From: Cinnamomum chago
Lineage: Eukaryota > Streptophyta > Magnoliopsida > Laurales > Lauraceae
Length of the DNA: 64,000 nucleotides
Direction: 5' to 3'
NCBI GenBank assembly: GCA_038049695.1
Contig: CP142451.1
Location: forward strand, 8,368,001-8,432,000
The first letter of the stretch is position 1, and the number at the start of each line of letters is the position of its first letter. The notes below the pieces were generated by a model. It did no database searches. It was given only the letters and a program-made list of their open reading frames with translations, and was not told the origin of the DNA. Both the position numbers and the translations under genes were made by a program. Shown here in pieces: positions 35,841-49,400 of the stretch.

Positions 35841-36264
35841 GAATGATGCTATCAAATCCATTGGTTATACTCTGCAGTGGGTTTTTAAAAGACCATGAAG
35901 ATGTGAACTAGGATAACTTTTCCATGTACATGCATATTTTCTGCTGGGGTGGGTAGTGTTTTTAACATCTCTTGGGCATGGCCCAATTGCCTTAAGTGGG
36001 TTATTTTAACAGTGTAGCCCATATCAATGGTATCTACCATTGAACCATTGGAGATCTCCCTCAAAGCATCAATAAAATACCAAACACATAAATCATTTGA
36101 ACAAACCAGATACTGCAAATCATTTGTGCCTTCACTCCATACATTGAATTGCGACATAATGATCTGAACCATCCATCTTGTGATATGCCTTTGGTGGTGG
36201 TTCACCAAACAAAGCTCTTCTCAAGCCACTGTGAGATCTTGTGCCATATTCATCATGTAGTGTA

Positions 36265-39200
36265 TCTACTACTATTATAAAAGAGAGCAAAATGCACAAC
36301 TTTTTACTTTTCTACTATCTACTACTATATTATAAAAGAGAGCAAAATGCACAACTTTTTACTTTTTTTTCACTACACTCTTGCCCAATCAAATGCAAGA
36401 TGTGGGCCCCACTTAAAATAATAATAATAAGATTATAAGAGAGAAGAACTTGTGTGGGCCCCACTTAGATAATAATAATATAATATATATATTATTATTA
36501 CCCTTCTAAAAGAGAAGAACTTGGGCCCCACTTATATAATAATAATAAGATTATAAAAGAGAAGAACTTGTGTGGGCCCCACCTATATAATAATAATATA
36601 ATCTATACATTATTATTATTATTACTATTTCTCTATATCTATATCTATATCTATACCCTTATATAAAATAGAGTAAAATATAATACTTTTTCACTACACA
36701 CCATGGCCCACTTATAATTTTCACTAAAGTGTAGTACTTTTTCACCACACACCTGTCCAATAAAATGCAAGATGTGAGCCCCACTTAGTATGATTATTTT
36801 TCACTACGAACCTGCCCAATAAAATGCAAGATATGGGGCCCCACTTAGTATTATTATAGATATATATATAGATATTCCCAATAAACTGCATGATGTGGGC
36901 ACCTCTTAGTATTATTATTTTTCACCATACACCTGCCCAACAAACTGCAAGAAAAGGAATCAAGTGTATTTTACTTACTACCTTTTTAGTGTTCAATACT
37001 TATAATTTTGTGGGCACTTTTAAATACTTCGCCATCAGCTTAAAAATCAGTTTAAAAGTCGCGACAAAAGGTATTAGCCAGCTTGCTACTTTTGTTATTG
37101 TTGCTGGTGGCAAATTGGTGGTTGTATTATAATTCAAATATCAAATTGACTACACACGAGAGAATTAACATTCTCTTTTTTTTACTTGAAACAATACTAA
37201 TTGTGCAAATAATTTCTATTTATTTATTTATTTGTTTTTATTTTTTATTTTTTGGTGGAAGTAAAAGATACTTGAGTGGTATTTGTATTTGAAATTTGAG
37301 AGTTAAGAACATCAGAGAGCTCTGGGAGGTTTCCAGAAGATATGAGATTATTTTCTTTGTACGGATGTACCCCTTTGTTATTATTTTTTAAATATTAACC
37401 CTTTAATCTTTTGTGCACTAACCTTAAATATTTGTAATTTGATGTTCCTTCAGTTGTATATTATTTATTATGGCCTTTGAAAAAGGTATAGGGACCTCCA
37501 AAACTTATAAGCAAATCTCATATATACAAGTACTACGTTTGCATTATTGCTTTATGTTTAGTTTTTTCTTTTTCTTTTTTAAGAAAAAGCAACAACTGAC
37601 AAAATATCATAAATAAGAAAGTGAAATGTACAAAATTAAACTCATTTTATGCCTGCCCTGTTTTTTTCTCTCTTTTAATGAAAGTTACCATGAAAAAAAA
37701 AATTAATATTATTTTCCCTTTTGCTTCGTGTGTTTGTATTTTATTTAGTTAGAATAATTGAGTTTTCAATATGACATAATAGTTGTTTTGATCTTGATTT
37801 ATACCCCTGTTGGAAGAATAATCACAAGTTGGATAATGTGATAACTACTACTAAATATTTATTCTCTTCTAATATTAATGATTGCTCACGATAATTCAAA
37901 AAATGCAATTTAGTGGTAGGTCTTATAGATTGCTATCATAAAATTATTGTTGTTCTGTACAATTTTTTAGTTTCTTAATATATAACTTTTGTGAATTTTT
38001 TTATTAAAAAAGGGCATTTCAAGGGCATGAATATATTTATTTATTATTGCTCTTACTCATGAGGTTTAAATTGAAAAACTTTGATAATTTTCTAACACAT
38101 TTATTTCTTTCATCATTGCAAGCTTCTTCTTGTTGTTGTTGTTCTTTTTCGTTTCATATATTTCAATGAAGCATCATGCATTTCCTTAAAGGAAAAATGA
38201 GAATCTCATAGAAACTGCTTGTTATGCTAGCTTTACTACTAACTTCAGAGTCAATGAATGAAGTGATCGTTTTAAGTGTAAACAACTAAAATAAGTATTT
38301 GATGCTGAGCCACAACAAATTCAGTTTATCTTTGTTCATTTCGAATTTTTCTTACTTTGATCAGCACTCCCATCCTCTATACAGAGTAAAGCAGAATAGT
38401 TGATCAAGAATACCTAGGTTACATTCTTATGCATTTTTTAAGAGGAAGGTCCAATTCTTTTGCCAGATTTGTATTTGTAGTTTTTTGTTTTTTAGTATTT
38501 TTTCCCTATGTATATATCTCTTTTTGTGAGCTTCCATTCAACTAAACTTAATTCTATGATTACTTTGTATTATTCTTTTCTTACTGGGTATAAAATATAG
38601 CACTTTATATCAAGTAAAAAGAAGATGCTGACTTTTGGAGAGTTATTGCCTCTTTTTACCTGATAGTGGTTTGTCTTATAAAATAAAACAACGCACATGT
38701 TAAATACTAATATTGATAAGCAGGTGCTCTGCAAATCTTACTCGTCAAAGTTCATATAATAGTTCCACCATTGTTGATTCCTATCGCTTGAAGACAAGCC
38801 AGATTACTTAATTATTCTTGATGATCTATGTGAGATGTTATTCTGCATTGTAAGTTAAAACTAAAACCACCATCTCAGTTTTTTTATTATGATGTCCTTA
38901 GGTAGGATATAATTATTTTTTTTCCCTTAATAGAATCTGATTTTGTAGTGACCATACAATGTTTATGGTAATTGGTTAAAACAGTAAGCTCATCTGGTTC
39001 TTAGTTTTTAATTTTATTTTTTATAAAACTGCAGGTTATCAATTTGACTATGTTTTTGACTGAACTCCAACTTTAGCAGGTCAAGTCTATCAAGAAACTG
39101 ATAAGTCGACCTGATAGATTAAATAAAGTAAATTTAAATTTCTTAGTACACATTCATGATAAAATATCTAGAAATATGTGATTTATATCCTCAAAAAGTT

Positions 39201-39471
39201 ATATAAATTCCATATCGATGGTCTTTTGAGATCTCATTTTTCTCACTATATCATCATTTTATTGTTTTCAAATGTATATGAAAAAAGTATTGTCAGTTGT
39301 ATTTGGACATTGCATGGGCTTTGCAATTTACAATCACTCATTTTCTGTTGAAAGTTGATTTTTAAATGTATTTCAACTTCTACTAAATTTTTTAAAAGCT
39401 TTATTTTTTAAAAATTTTCTTAGTAAAACTGTGTTCGGTGCACGTGCATTGCACGTGTAGGGCTCCACTAG
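36265..39471 (+). mobile_element. Non-autonomous Helitron, about 3.2 kb
   Basis: The 5' end is TCTACTACTATTATAAAAGAG after a host A (36264). The 3' end is a hairpin, CACGTGC-ATT-GCACGTG (39441-39457), followed 11 bases later by the terminal CTAG (39468-39471) and a host T (39472). This is the Helitron signature: TC start, hairpin, CTRR end, insertion between A and T with no duplication. A second 5'-like terminus starts at 36318 (TCTACTACTATATTATAAAA). There is no Rep/helicase frame, so it depends on an autonomous relative. The interior is AT-rich with tandem repeats. Confidence 0.85.
36390..36960 (+). repeat. Degenerate tandem repeats inside the Helitron
   Basis: Several units contain TGTGGGCCCCACTTA followed by ATAATAATA and AAAAGAGAAGAACTT. 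A second set reads CCAATAAAATGCAAGATGTG with GCCCCACTTAGTATTATTA. Units vary in length and sequence. Subterminal tandem arrays like this are common in non-autonomous Helitrons. Confidence 0.65.
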
Positions 39472-39736
39472 TATATTCTAAAGAGTGGTCAAAGATTTTG
39501 TTCTCTGAATGGGATGGTTGGAGCTGAACCAAATTATCCAAAGGTCATGAGCTTGTTCTTGTTGGCTTTTATTTTACCAAAGTGTGGTATTTCCTCCTTA
39601 TTGGGTGTCAGGTGACACTTTTTTTTTTTTTTTTCACAGGCCAATTCCAAGGCTCAGGCCCTCAGAAGTTTAAGTTTGAGAATGGGGAATGGCAAGATAA
39701 GATTTAAATCCACTCAATAATAATCTTGCTGCTTTA

Positions 39737-39738
<2 letters not shown>

Positions 39739-39770
<32 letters not shown>

Positions 39771-39860
39771 TTATCGGAGGATTCCCAACCCTTTGTGCTG
39801 GACTAATTCCTCCGGCCCAGAAGAAAGTCGGGTAAACTCCCATGTAGCCCCTGTGTGGTA
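39739..39860 (-). mobile_element. 5'-truncated SINE, inverted
   Basis: On the minus strand it reads GGGGCTACATGGGAGTTTAC, then GGAGGAATTAGTCCAGCACA and AAGGGTTGGGAATCCTCCGA, then a poly-A tail (the poly-T at 39739-39769). This matches the 3' body of the SINE at 611-808. The tRNA-like head is missing. No target duplication was found. Confidence 0.75.
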
Positions 39861-40528
39861 TTAAATAACACTTTTTTAGTGAGAATAGAATTAAAAAATA
39901 TGCTATTTGACTCTCATTTTTTAAAATTTGCCATTGATCTTCATTTTAACAACTCCATATATTCAATTCTTATGTATACTAACGCGAACAAACATGGCCT
40001 TAATCTTTAGATGTTACCTACATGGTTCAACTTGACTCGCTTGAGTGGCATTCCTTGACTTATTCATAGTTGTGCTCCTGGGCCTTAAAGTGGGGCCAGG
40101 CCAATTCTTGTCCAATCCCATCCCTTTCATGTATGGAGCCAAAAATCAGTGCAGGATACGACCCACAGGCTTGATGATCAGGCCTAGGTCCATTAATGAA
40201 AAAAAAGTGTATACCTTTGCGTATTTAATATGTCAGCATTAACTGGTCCTTCATTGATGAGTACAGATCTGATAAGGTAAAACCCAACGGTAACAGTGAG
40301 TGAACCATTTAGGGTCCTCCACATCATCACGCCACCCAAGCAGCTTGTCTTACGTTCCACACGGCCTGCACATGGCGATTCCTAAGTGGTCTACTTAGGG
40401 TCACCGTGTGTAGACCGACTCAGAGGATCCCGATTCTTTATTCATATATACTACTCAAGAGTGCTGGACTTAGGTCGGGTCGAGTAGGGCTGGCCCTCCC
40501 CATTAGCGACACTACTTATCACTATAAG
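39861..40528. other. Intergenic DNA upstream of the eL36 promoter
   Basis: No gene or defined element was recognised apart from the left target duplication of the MITE, ACTATAAG, at 40521-40528. Short open frames here (40045-40242) show no domain. Confidence 0.4.
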
Positions 40529-40866
40529 TAGGGATGTAAATGAGTCTCCGATTTTCCGATTACCCGGAGGTACCGACCCATTAAAAATCAGGTATGGGTC
40601 TTTATTTAGGCCCCGGTAAGTAAATGGATCCGGGTCCGATTTTACCTTGGTTTGGACCTGTGGACCCAAGACCCGATATCTTACTTTAATTTTTGAAAAT
40701 CTCTCTTAAAAACCATATTTTTTAATATCAGTTTTTACCTAGACCCGGACTCGGATCCAGACCTGTCCCATATATGGTTCCGATTTCGGTTCCGGTTCCT
40801 GAGCCAAAATATCGGTTCTAAAATTCCACCTTCTCCCCGGATCAGATCGACCTGTTTACAACCCTA
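40529..40866. mobile_element. hAT-type MITE just upstream of the eL36 core promoter
   Basis: A 338-base element with ends TAGGGATGTAAATGAG and, inverted, TAGGGTTGTAAACAGG. The flanks are ACTATAAG (40521-40528) and ACTAGAAG (40867-40874), an 8-base target duplication with one mismatch. The interior is rich in CCGATTT, GGTTCCG and GACCCG words and has no transposase. It ends 54 bases before the eL36 TATA box. Confidence 0.75.
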
Positions 40867-40919
40867 ACTAGAAGGGACATTTTCGTCTTTAAAATTTATC
40901 TGTCCATCTCTCTTCCCAA

Positions 40920-40980
40920 TATAAATACAGTAAAAAACCCTAGCTCAGTCCGCCTCTTGCTTCTCTCTCTTCCGTATCAG
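40920..40980 (+). promoter_or_regulatory. RPL36: eL36 core promoter and non-coding first exon
   Basis: TATAAATA at 40920-40927 is followed by a telo-box AAACCCTAG (40935-40943), the usual mark of plant ribosomal protein promoters. A pyrimidine-rich leader (CCGCCTCTTGCTTCTCTCTC) follows. The leader exon probably starts near 40950 and ends at 40980 with the donor TATCAG|GTAACA. More telo-box copies lie in the intron at 40991-40999 and, inverted, near 41120. Confidence 0.65.
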
Positions 40981-42039
40981 GTAACAACCAAAACCCTAAT
41001 CAAATCTTGACATCCTGCTTCGGTCTCTCAATATATACGATGCTTTTTCTCGTTTTAGATCGAATTGTGTTGTTTGAGACGATACAGTGTAAGATTCCTT
41101 GCTAGATCTGATGCGTTTTTAGGGTTTCTATTATCATCAAATGGGGTTTTGTGTGTTTAAGCTTCATAAAGATTGTGTGTTGTGTGGCTTCAACCTTGTG
41201 ATATTATTTCTCTCGGTCTGCGCTGTGTGTTTTTTTGTTTGTTTTGACGTTTTAGATTGTACTTACATGACATGAAATTATGAAATGCATTTTTGAGGGT
41301 TTATCTGATCGTCTAGATGTATTTTTAACTTTAGGGTTCTTTGAGATGCACTTGCTGTGTTGTTTCATTCATTTGTTCTGAGTTTCTATGGCTGTTCTAT
41401 TTTATTTTTTTTTCTGTGAGCTTTTAGATCGGTTGGAATTCTTTCGGTTTTCCTTGCACAATCTTCACCGTATCTTCAAATCACTGTAGACCTCTCCCTT
41501 GGGTGGGAATACTAAAAAACTTCACTTGACATTTGACTCTCGAGAGATTTAGATGGACGGTTGAAAATGATACTAATTAGTCCTTTGATATTAAATGATG
41601 CACGTTCACGATGGACATTCAGTGGATAAAGATCTTTCAAACAGTTTTTTTGTTCTCCGACTAATGTGATTTTTGAGATAAAAGCACAAATTTCTTGTTG
41701 TAGAAATGCCCTTTCTCATATTAAATGAGAATTATTAGGTTTAGTTAGATTCTTGGATCTGAATTCTGAAGATATCGTCGCCACTGTTATTTTAGTATTC
41801 TTTTCCCAACAGCATTCATTATAAAAAGAAGGGTCTGTCTTTTCCGAACCCCTAATTGGGCCCCCTCACCATCTTTTGGTATTATATAATTATATCTTAT
41901 AACATTTTAAGATTGAGAGGGATTGTAAGTGCTTTTGGATTTAGGTGTGTACTCTGTAGAGTACATTCAGAGAATGCCTTGTGAAAAACTGTTTTTCATT
42001 GTGCTTTATGTAATTTCTGTTAACTGATCTATGTTTTAG
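40981..42039 (+). other. 5' leader intron of the eL36 gene
   Basis: A 1.06 kb intron with donor GTAACA at 40981 and acceptor ATGTTTTAG at 42039. The second exon carries 19 leader bases before the ATG. Leader introns in plant ribosomal protein genes often raise expression. I looked for C/D-box snoRNA signatures and saw none with paired C and D boxes. Confidence 0.6.
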
Positions 42040-42058
42040 GGACTTGACAAAACAGGCG

Positions 42059-44662
42059 ATGGCTCCATCACAACCAAAGTCTGGGCTCTTTGTGGGGTTA
42101 AACAAAGGCCATGTTGTAACTAAACGCGATTTGGCGCCTCGTCCATCGGATAGAAAAGGAGTGAGTCATTGTAGCAATCATGTTCTTTGGAATTATCTCC
42201 TTTTGCATTATCTTTCAAATCTGTTTTAATTCTTCGTATACTTCTTCTTCATTCAAATATAGTGCAGTTAGCAGCATAATTATGACAATATGATTAATAA
42301 TAACTGCAACAATTGGTATTATTATTATTGTTGCGGCTGTTATTTATATGTCTCTGCCTTTTTAAGCCCGTCACAGTTATGTTACTGTCCCAAGGAGGAT
42401 TGTTTTGGTAACCATTAAAATAGAATTAGGTTCTTTCCTAAGCTGTGTAGATTCAATGTAGATTGATATGTATGCTCCAAATGCAGCCATACCTCAAATT
42501 TGGGCATTTCTGGGCACCCTGCCAGGAAGCTTGTATGGCATAAGCCCCATACACTCTAAAAGCACTGGTATAAACCAAGTTACATGCACTTCAAGAAACG
42601 AGGCCTCTCTGTTAATTATCCTCCAAAACAAAAATCATTAGCGCATTAGCTTTTAGAAGGTTCACACTGCCATTGTTTGGGGGTACTTGTTGCTCGTAGG
42701 CTGTGCCTATCTCTATCAATTTTGTGGGGATTACACCTTTTATGCGTTAAGCATGATTTTGTTATTCATGTACATATAAATCTTCACCTGCGTATTGATA
42801 TAACTGTATGCTCTCATATCTGTTGGTCATCCAGAAAACAAGCAAAAGAGTCCATTTTGTGAAATCAATAATCAGAGAAGTTGCGGGTTTTGCACCTTAT
42901 GAAAGGAGGATCACCGAACTTCTTAAAGTTGGGAAAGACAAGCGTGCACTGAAACTTGCAAAGAGAAAGCTTGGCACCCACAAAAGGGCAAAGAAGAAGC
43001 GTGAAGAGATGTCTAATGTTCTCCGCAAGATGAGGTGATTATCACTTCTCATATTTTCAGTACCTTTGCATCATATACAGGAATAAGATTATGAATATTA
43101 TCATCATCTTTTACATTGTAGTTTTCTTGTTTCCGCATAAATTCTCCTCACATCATGTATGCAGTGCTAGGGCATCTCATACTAAGAAATCATCATCCTT
43201 TCCCAATTTATTTCTTTTAGATTTCTATCCCTAAGCAATCACTCCTTGCTGAATGTGAAATGCATTGTTGCTGTGTGTGTGCGTGTCTGTGTTCTTTTTT
43301 GAATGGCTGATTCCAATATAGTTGGTTAACTATTTACTATTCTAGTAAACTAGTTTGTTTCCAAAATGTATACAGAGAGATCTCTCGTCAGTTACCCCTG
43401 AACCTTTAGACATATTGCGGAGTGACTGTCCCACAATTGTGTGACCCACAGCCACACACAACCTACCCTAAACTGAGCTCCTCTTACAATAAGGGGTTTT
43501 CTTTGAATTGCATGTGGCTGTTGAGTAGTTTGCAACAGCATCATTGATGCAGGATAGACGCATGGGTTAACCAGCCATTGAGCTGAGCCCATCTATCTCG
43601 ACCCGCCTTTGGGTCCAACCCACCTATCTTTATTTTATTTAGAGTTATTCTATTGAAGTTGTGTTTTCTTAAATGATTTATGCTTTTTAAATTCAGATGT
43701 TTTAATCTTGACCATCAATGTATTTGGATGGTCCAAATTAGTTATAGGATCATTTCACTTTTTATATAAGTTATGTAAAGCCTCTTTGGCTAGTAATGGT
43801 TTATGATTAATGAAAATATGAGTGCATTGGGGATCTTCCCCAAGTTTTCTTGATTTTCTTTCTTCAAGTTCTTTTTGCCTCCTAGATTGGAGTTTGGCAT
43901 GAAACCAAATTTTTTTCCCTATTTCATCCTCTTCTATCCTTGGCCCCAGCCACCCCCAAAACCCCTAAATCCCCTACATTCCGCATTAATCATGTTATCT
44001 TGTTCTGTCTGCTCGTGTTTCTGCCCCCACAAAAACCGTATCATAGTCTGTCTGAAGAAATGTTTTGAGAAACAGATGGGCAGCGGCATGAAATAACACA
44101 AATGAAGTTAGTTTTGCTGTCATTTGTAACTTAAATACCTATGTCAATCTCGAATCATGTGGATAGATCCCAGGTATGTCAGATCAAGTTATTCATCAAG
44201 TTGGCACTTCAATGCCTGTTCATCTTGACACACGTGGATAGATCACATGTATGCCAGATCAACTGGGGCCAACTGCATCCATATCTGGCCTAAAAAATCA
44301 GTTTAATCCACTTAGCCAGTTTCCACCTGTTCATTGAATGTGGATTTCTGGCCAGTTTTTTTTATTTTTTTCCACTTTGTCACTATTAGAGCAATCAAGA
44401 ATGATCCAAAGACCCCCTTAAGTTGCACACATCATTGGCACCACAATTTGGCACATGCTGTTGGGTGTGCAAATCTAACTATTATAGCAATGTGAAATTA
44501 AGATCATTTGACTATATAACATTATATGCATATTTGAATGGCCCAGTTATGTTTTGGTGTTTTCGGCCTTCTTTTCTGATGTGTTCGTGTTGACGAAGAC
44601 TATTTATTTACTTATTTATATATTTTTGCAGGTCTGCTGGAGTTGGAGAAAAGAAGAAGTGA
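42059..44662 (+). CDS. RPL36: Large-subunit ribosomal protein eL36 (60S L36)
   Basis: Three coding exons, 42059-42160, 42835-43034 and 44632-44662, give 333 nt and 110 residues, the family length. The N-terminus reads [18 protein letters not shown], the middle [20 protein letters not shown] and [20 protein letters not shown], and the C-terminus [18 protein letters not shown]. The protein is highly basic, as expected for an rRNA-binding protein of the cytosolic 60S subunit. The ATG at 42059 follows a short leader after the leader intron. Donor and acceptor phases agree (the last junction splits an Arg codon). There is no sign of damage, and the intact introns argue against a processed pseudogene. 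Regulation is likely through the telo-boxes and the leader intron. Confidence 0.97.
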
Positions 44663-46469
44663 AACTAGTCTTTTCTTTTTAGGCTGGAGCCTTAGATTTT
44701 CAGGATTCTGAGTAAAACTTGTGCACTGTTTTAATGGTACCTATGAAATGTTTTCTTGACCAAGCTCTATGTTTGCTGCTTTGTTTATGAGGAACCCATT
44801 CCTAACTGGAACATATATTGTTTACTAGTTGACAGGAACCCATTCCTGAGTAATTAGTTGACGTTTTGCAGTGATTTACAATCTGTCCTCATCAAAGCGT
44901 TGTCCTGACTGTGTTGGGATTGGGGGCATGAATTCTATTAACGATATTAATTGGTGTCTTGTAGATTGCTCAATTAGATTTTAATAACTGAATGTAACAG
45001 GAAATGTAGTTGAGCTTTACTGTTCACTGTCTCTTTGTTATGTTAAAATGGTTTTTTATGCTAAGAACACCCTAAGAAAGCTGAAACATACTTCAGCTGG
45101 GGAAGGAATGCAATGTCGTTATGGTTCTGAAAATTTTATTCAGCGTACATGTGGCACTTCTGGATCCTCCATCCTATGACGTGGAACCCTGTCTTGAATG
45201 GTCTCTCAGCTTATGCGTGCGATATTTGACCAATTTGAGTTGTAGGGCCCTATTTGGTATATACAACCAGGCCTTTTTGGGCCTGCTGCTTTATCAGAAT
45301 TTATCACAAGAATTTGGGATTTTGGGGTTTCCATTCCATTTTGGTCCCAGTCAGGTGTGTAATAGGGTTTCAATGATGTTATAGTGACCAGAAAGTCAGG
45401 TATATGGCCCAAGCGCAGCACATGATGTGAATGTCAGAGCTGAGCCCACCATGTAGTCAATTGGGCCGGGCAGAGTTGAGCTTTTAGTAATTGTTTGGGC
45501 AATTTTAGCAAATTTATGATTATATTACAAGCGGGCTGGATTGGGCTTTGGGGTTTTATTACTAAGTCAAGCCCGGCCCACCATGACCCCCTCATGCAAG
45601 AAACCAAAATGGGCAAGGCCAGATTTTTTTTTAACTGCAGAACTCATTTAAATGGCTTGGGTTAGGGGTGACCTTTTTTTTTTAATCCATTTAAATGGTT
45701 TATATATAGAATGCTTTTGCGGCAGGCCAATAAGCTCGGATGAAATGGATAGGTTTGGCAAACCTGTAAGAGACAGGTCAGGTACATGTTGGGTTTATAT
45801 GAGTTAGATCACGCTGGTTCAGGTTATTCTGCATCGGATGTCAGTTGTGCATGTTAAGATTGAGTTGGCCAGCATCGGGTGCAAGTTCGGATTACCTAAC
45901 CCGTTTAGAAACAGGTCAGGTACATGTTGGGTTTCAGTCCCCATACAATATACACCCTTGATCAACCTGACCCATATTTCAACCCCACTTGTGGGCCAGA
46001 AGCCATCAAATATAACATTGATTGATGGCCCATTCATATGTTTAGGCATGCATGGTACTGTTTAGTTATAAAAAAAAATGCAGTAATTAGACTTATCTTT
46101 TAAACCAAGTAACAAACGCTGATGGGGCAAATGCAAACTGAAAGCCAGGGTGTGTGCTTGCGAGTCTCGGCAAAACCTGTTGTTGATATGAAACAAAGCA
46201 GTGACAAAATCAATTTTGCGCTGTAGTGTATTCTATATTTTTATTACATATTCATACTCAAAGCCTCCAGGCATCTTTTACCAGAGATTTTGCGGTCTTT
46301 CCAACCTCAGAAGAGACCCAGCAAGAGGAAACAAGACCACATTAATGAAGAGGAGGAAGAAGGGAAAAAAAAAAAAAGAAAAGGAAAGAAGGCCGAGCTC
46401 CATCAATTACCATACAAACAAAAATATTATTCCCGCTCAAAATCTCATATTCAACATGAAAAAAAGAAA
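44663..46469. other. Convergent intergenic region between eL36 and the SLH gene
   Basis: It contains the eL36 3' untranslated region (from 44663, end uncertain) and that of the SLH gene on the other strand. A word shared by 45773-45796 and 45911-45934 (ACAGGTCAGGTACATGTTGG) and GGGTT/CAACCC-rich DNA suggest an eroded MITE. No gene was recognised. Confidence 0.4.
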
Positions 46470-49400
46470 TCATGTCTTGAATTTCTGAGTGATTTTCTCC
46501 ACACCGTCCCTGCAATCTTCAGCCAGCCTCTTTGCCCCATCCTTAACATTGAAGCTAAAGCCAGCAGCATTTTGTTGAAATTCTACTATGGAGCTGCTTA
46601 CCTTCAAAGCAACAGTTCTCCGAAACTCTTCTGCATCCCTGGCAACCTCAGCAGCCTTCTGCTTCAGAACTAAAATTTCATCTTTAATTCTTTGAATTAT
46701 TTTCTCAATCACGGTGGAGGACTTCCCCTTTATTTCACTGGCCATCACCTTCAGTTTTTTCACCAAGTTCTCGGCCCTGTTGACTGTTGTTTCATCCATT
46801 GGAGACTCTTTCCCAGCATTGAGCCACGTAACTCCAGCAGTGGCATCATCACGGAGGTCATCATCGACGACAACTTTGATGCCATGCATCTCCCATCGAT
46901 TTCTGGCTTCCTCTAGAGCTTTTGCGTGCTCTCGCACTCTCCTTGCCTCATCCTCGGCCCAAGCCCTGAACACATTGAGAAGGAAAGACACAAGTGCTAT
47001 CATCATACAAAAGAAAGTGACAAAGCATCAAGCATCCTGCTATTAAAACCGATATATGCACCACAGTCCACACTCCACAGATGGAAGATACAATAATGAA
47101 TGATAGATAAATACACTGTATATTTATGTGCATGCACTTCTCTGTAGAGAGTTTTGTCAACATTAGACACTGAATTGCAAGTGTCTTTTTAGATGCTCAA
47201 AAAATTGACTCAACTAAAAAAGGCCCCACTAAATAGAGCAAAATTAAAGGGGGGTCAAACTAAACAAAGTCTCTGTCAAGTTGTAAAAGTGAGAACCCAA
47301 GAAAACTTTTAGTTCTAGCCAATAACCAAAATACTAAAGGTATCACAACCTCTTGCAAGAACAAAACTTGATAAGTTATCTCACCGTAGGGGTCAGGTGA
47401 GCTACATAGCTTGTGTGATATACTATATTGTGAGCAACAGCCCATGCACATTCACCACCCAATTTGACACTCATCATGGACAGTACTCACTGTTGGATTT
47501 TACATTCAATTTTTTTTTAACCAATTCCATGCCGTTCATCATGGGGCCTTAATATCTAACACCTTACAATGGTCAATTGGTTTGATTTTTGGCCCAACCG
47601 TTTTGATCTATAAATTTGCCTGATTTCCTGCCATGAGCCCATGACTGATCATCCAATTGGGCCTCACAGGCTTCATCCAGTAGTCCCACATATTAAGTTG
47701 CCAGGGAGATCAGTAGTGTGTGCTTGAAAGTAAAAGTCCCATCTTTAAAGCAACAGCAGCCTTACCGGGCCATGGACAGAGCCTTCCTTTCAACTTCTAG
47801 ATCATATTGCAATTTAACAATAGCCTGGTTTTCACTTTCAGACTCTTGGCAAAGCTTGTTGATGCGGTCCCTCTCAAATGCAATCTCCATCTTGTCACTT
47901 GTAAGACTCTGCAATTGCTCCTCCACTTCATGCCTTAATCTTGTAAGAATTTCCATTTCTGACTCAACTGCAGCCTGCCCCTGCATAAGAGCATTATTCT
48001 CTTCATTTCTCTCGGCTCTTAACCTTTCAAGCTCCAACTTTGCTTCTGCAGCTAATTTTTCCAGAGAATCTATCTTTTCCTTCTCTGCAGCAAGCTCTTT
48101 CTCAAAACTAGCGCTGAGGTCCTTCTCAACTTGAGCTACAAGATCTGTATGAGCCGCAACAGCAGTTTCAGCCATCGACTCTGCTTCTATACGAGCAAGC
48201 TCCTCACTGACAAGTTCAGCAGCATCACAGGTCACCAAAGCAATAGCAGCCTGTGCTTTTGTGACTGGCTTGTCAGGCTGAAACAGTCTTGTGAAACCTG
48301 TAAGAAAAACAAGTAGAAATGCAACAACTAACCATATAACAAATATACAATTTTATTTCTTAAAAGTGCTAGGGAAAAAATTAGTACCAAAAGCAAGAGC
48401 TATGATGCTTTGATCTCCAGAAGATAGGTCAGCTACAATAGCAGGCCAGGCATCAGGGTTTATCTTATCAACGTCTATGAATCCAGAGCATTGGCTTAGA
48501 ATCTGACCATAAGTTCACAGGTATAATGAACATAATATCTTATCAAATGCTTGCACCAATGGCCATGGTAAAAAATATATTAATCAACAGATCTATATAA
48601 CCTTTTTGTCAACTTCAGGAAGTTGCTTTCTCTCTACCATCTTCCAACTTATAAGATCCTGACGGGATAGAGGGCTGCAGTACAAATGTTTGATAATGAA
48701 ATAAGCTGATTATTTAGCAAGCAATAAATAAATAAATAAGCTGATTAGAATCAACATCTGGAATGTTCTATTTTGCTTCCTGAACTTGGATGGTTGGATC
48801 AATAATTAGCACTTTGGCAACTAGAAAACATATAACAAACAAGTGGGCCAACTCACGGTCCACCTCAAACCTTGGGAATAAGTTAGGTTCAGCTCCAAAA
48901 CAAACTCATACTTGGTTTCAAGCAGAAGTATGGAAGCCCTAACTTCTGCCTTTCCACTTTCACCTCATCCCCAAATGCAACCTGAATTTGGACTTCATAA
49001 GAGTGAATTACCTCTCCGAAGAAAAAAGAACAAGTCCCCTGTCTGAAGACTCATGCAAATCCCGTCTTGACAGCTTGCTTGAGATAAGTCCTGCTTCAGC
49101 TAAACCTGCAATGTGCAATGCATCTAGAAACTGTAATGTACTTCCAAAAGATGAATTTAGTAGAAACAAACCAAAGAAACTGGTTCCACTCAAAAACATT
49201 TGTATAGTCGTGAAAAAACAGTTTAGGGCGTCAAGAATATGATTTTCTCACCTTGAATAGATGGGAAGTCAGGATCTTCAGGAGACACATCGTCAAACGC
49301 AAGTTCTGTGACATTCTCTATATACATTGCCGGATATATTTTTGAGGTGGTGCTCCTACAGAGCATACAAAGAAATCAATTATCAACAGTTTATTTTCTA

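Noticed and set aside
35885-36208. 107-codon minus-strand frame
   Set aside because: No recognised family, no splice partners, and the surrounding DNA looks repeat-derived.
36265-39471. CRISPR-like array from the repeated AT-rich units
   Set aside because: Units vary in length, lack unique spacers, and lie inside a plant Helitron.
40981-42039. Possible C/D-box snoRNA in the eL36 leader intron
   Set aside because: TGATG words occur but no paired C and D boxes with terminal stem could be made out.
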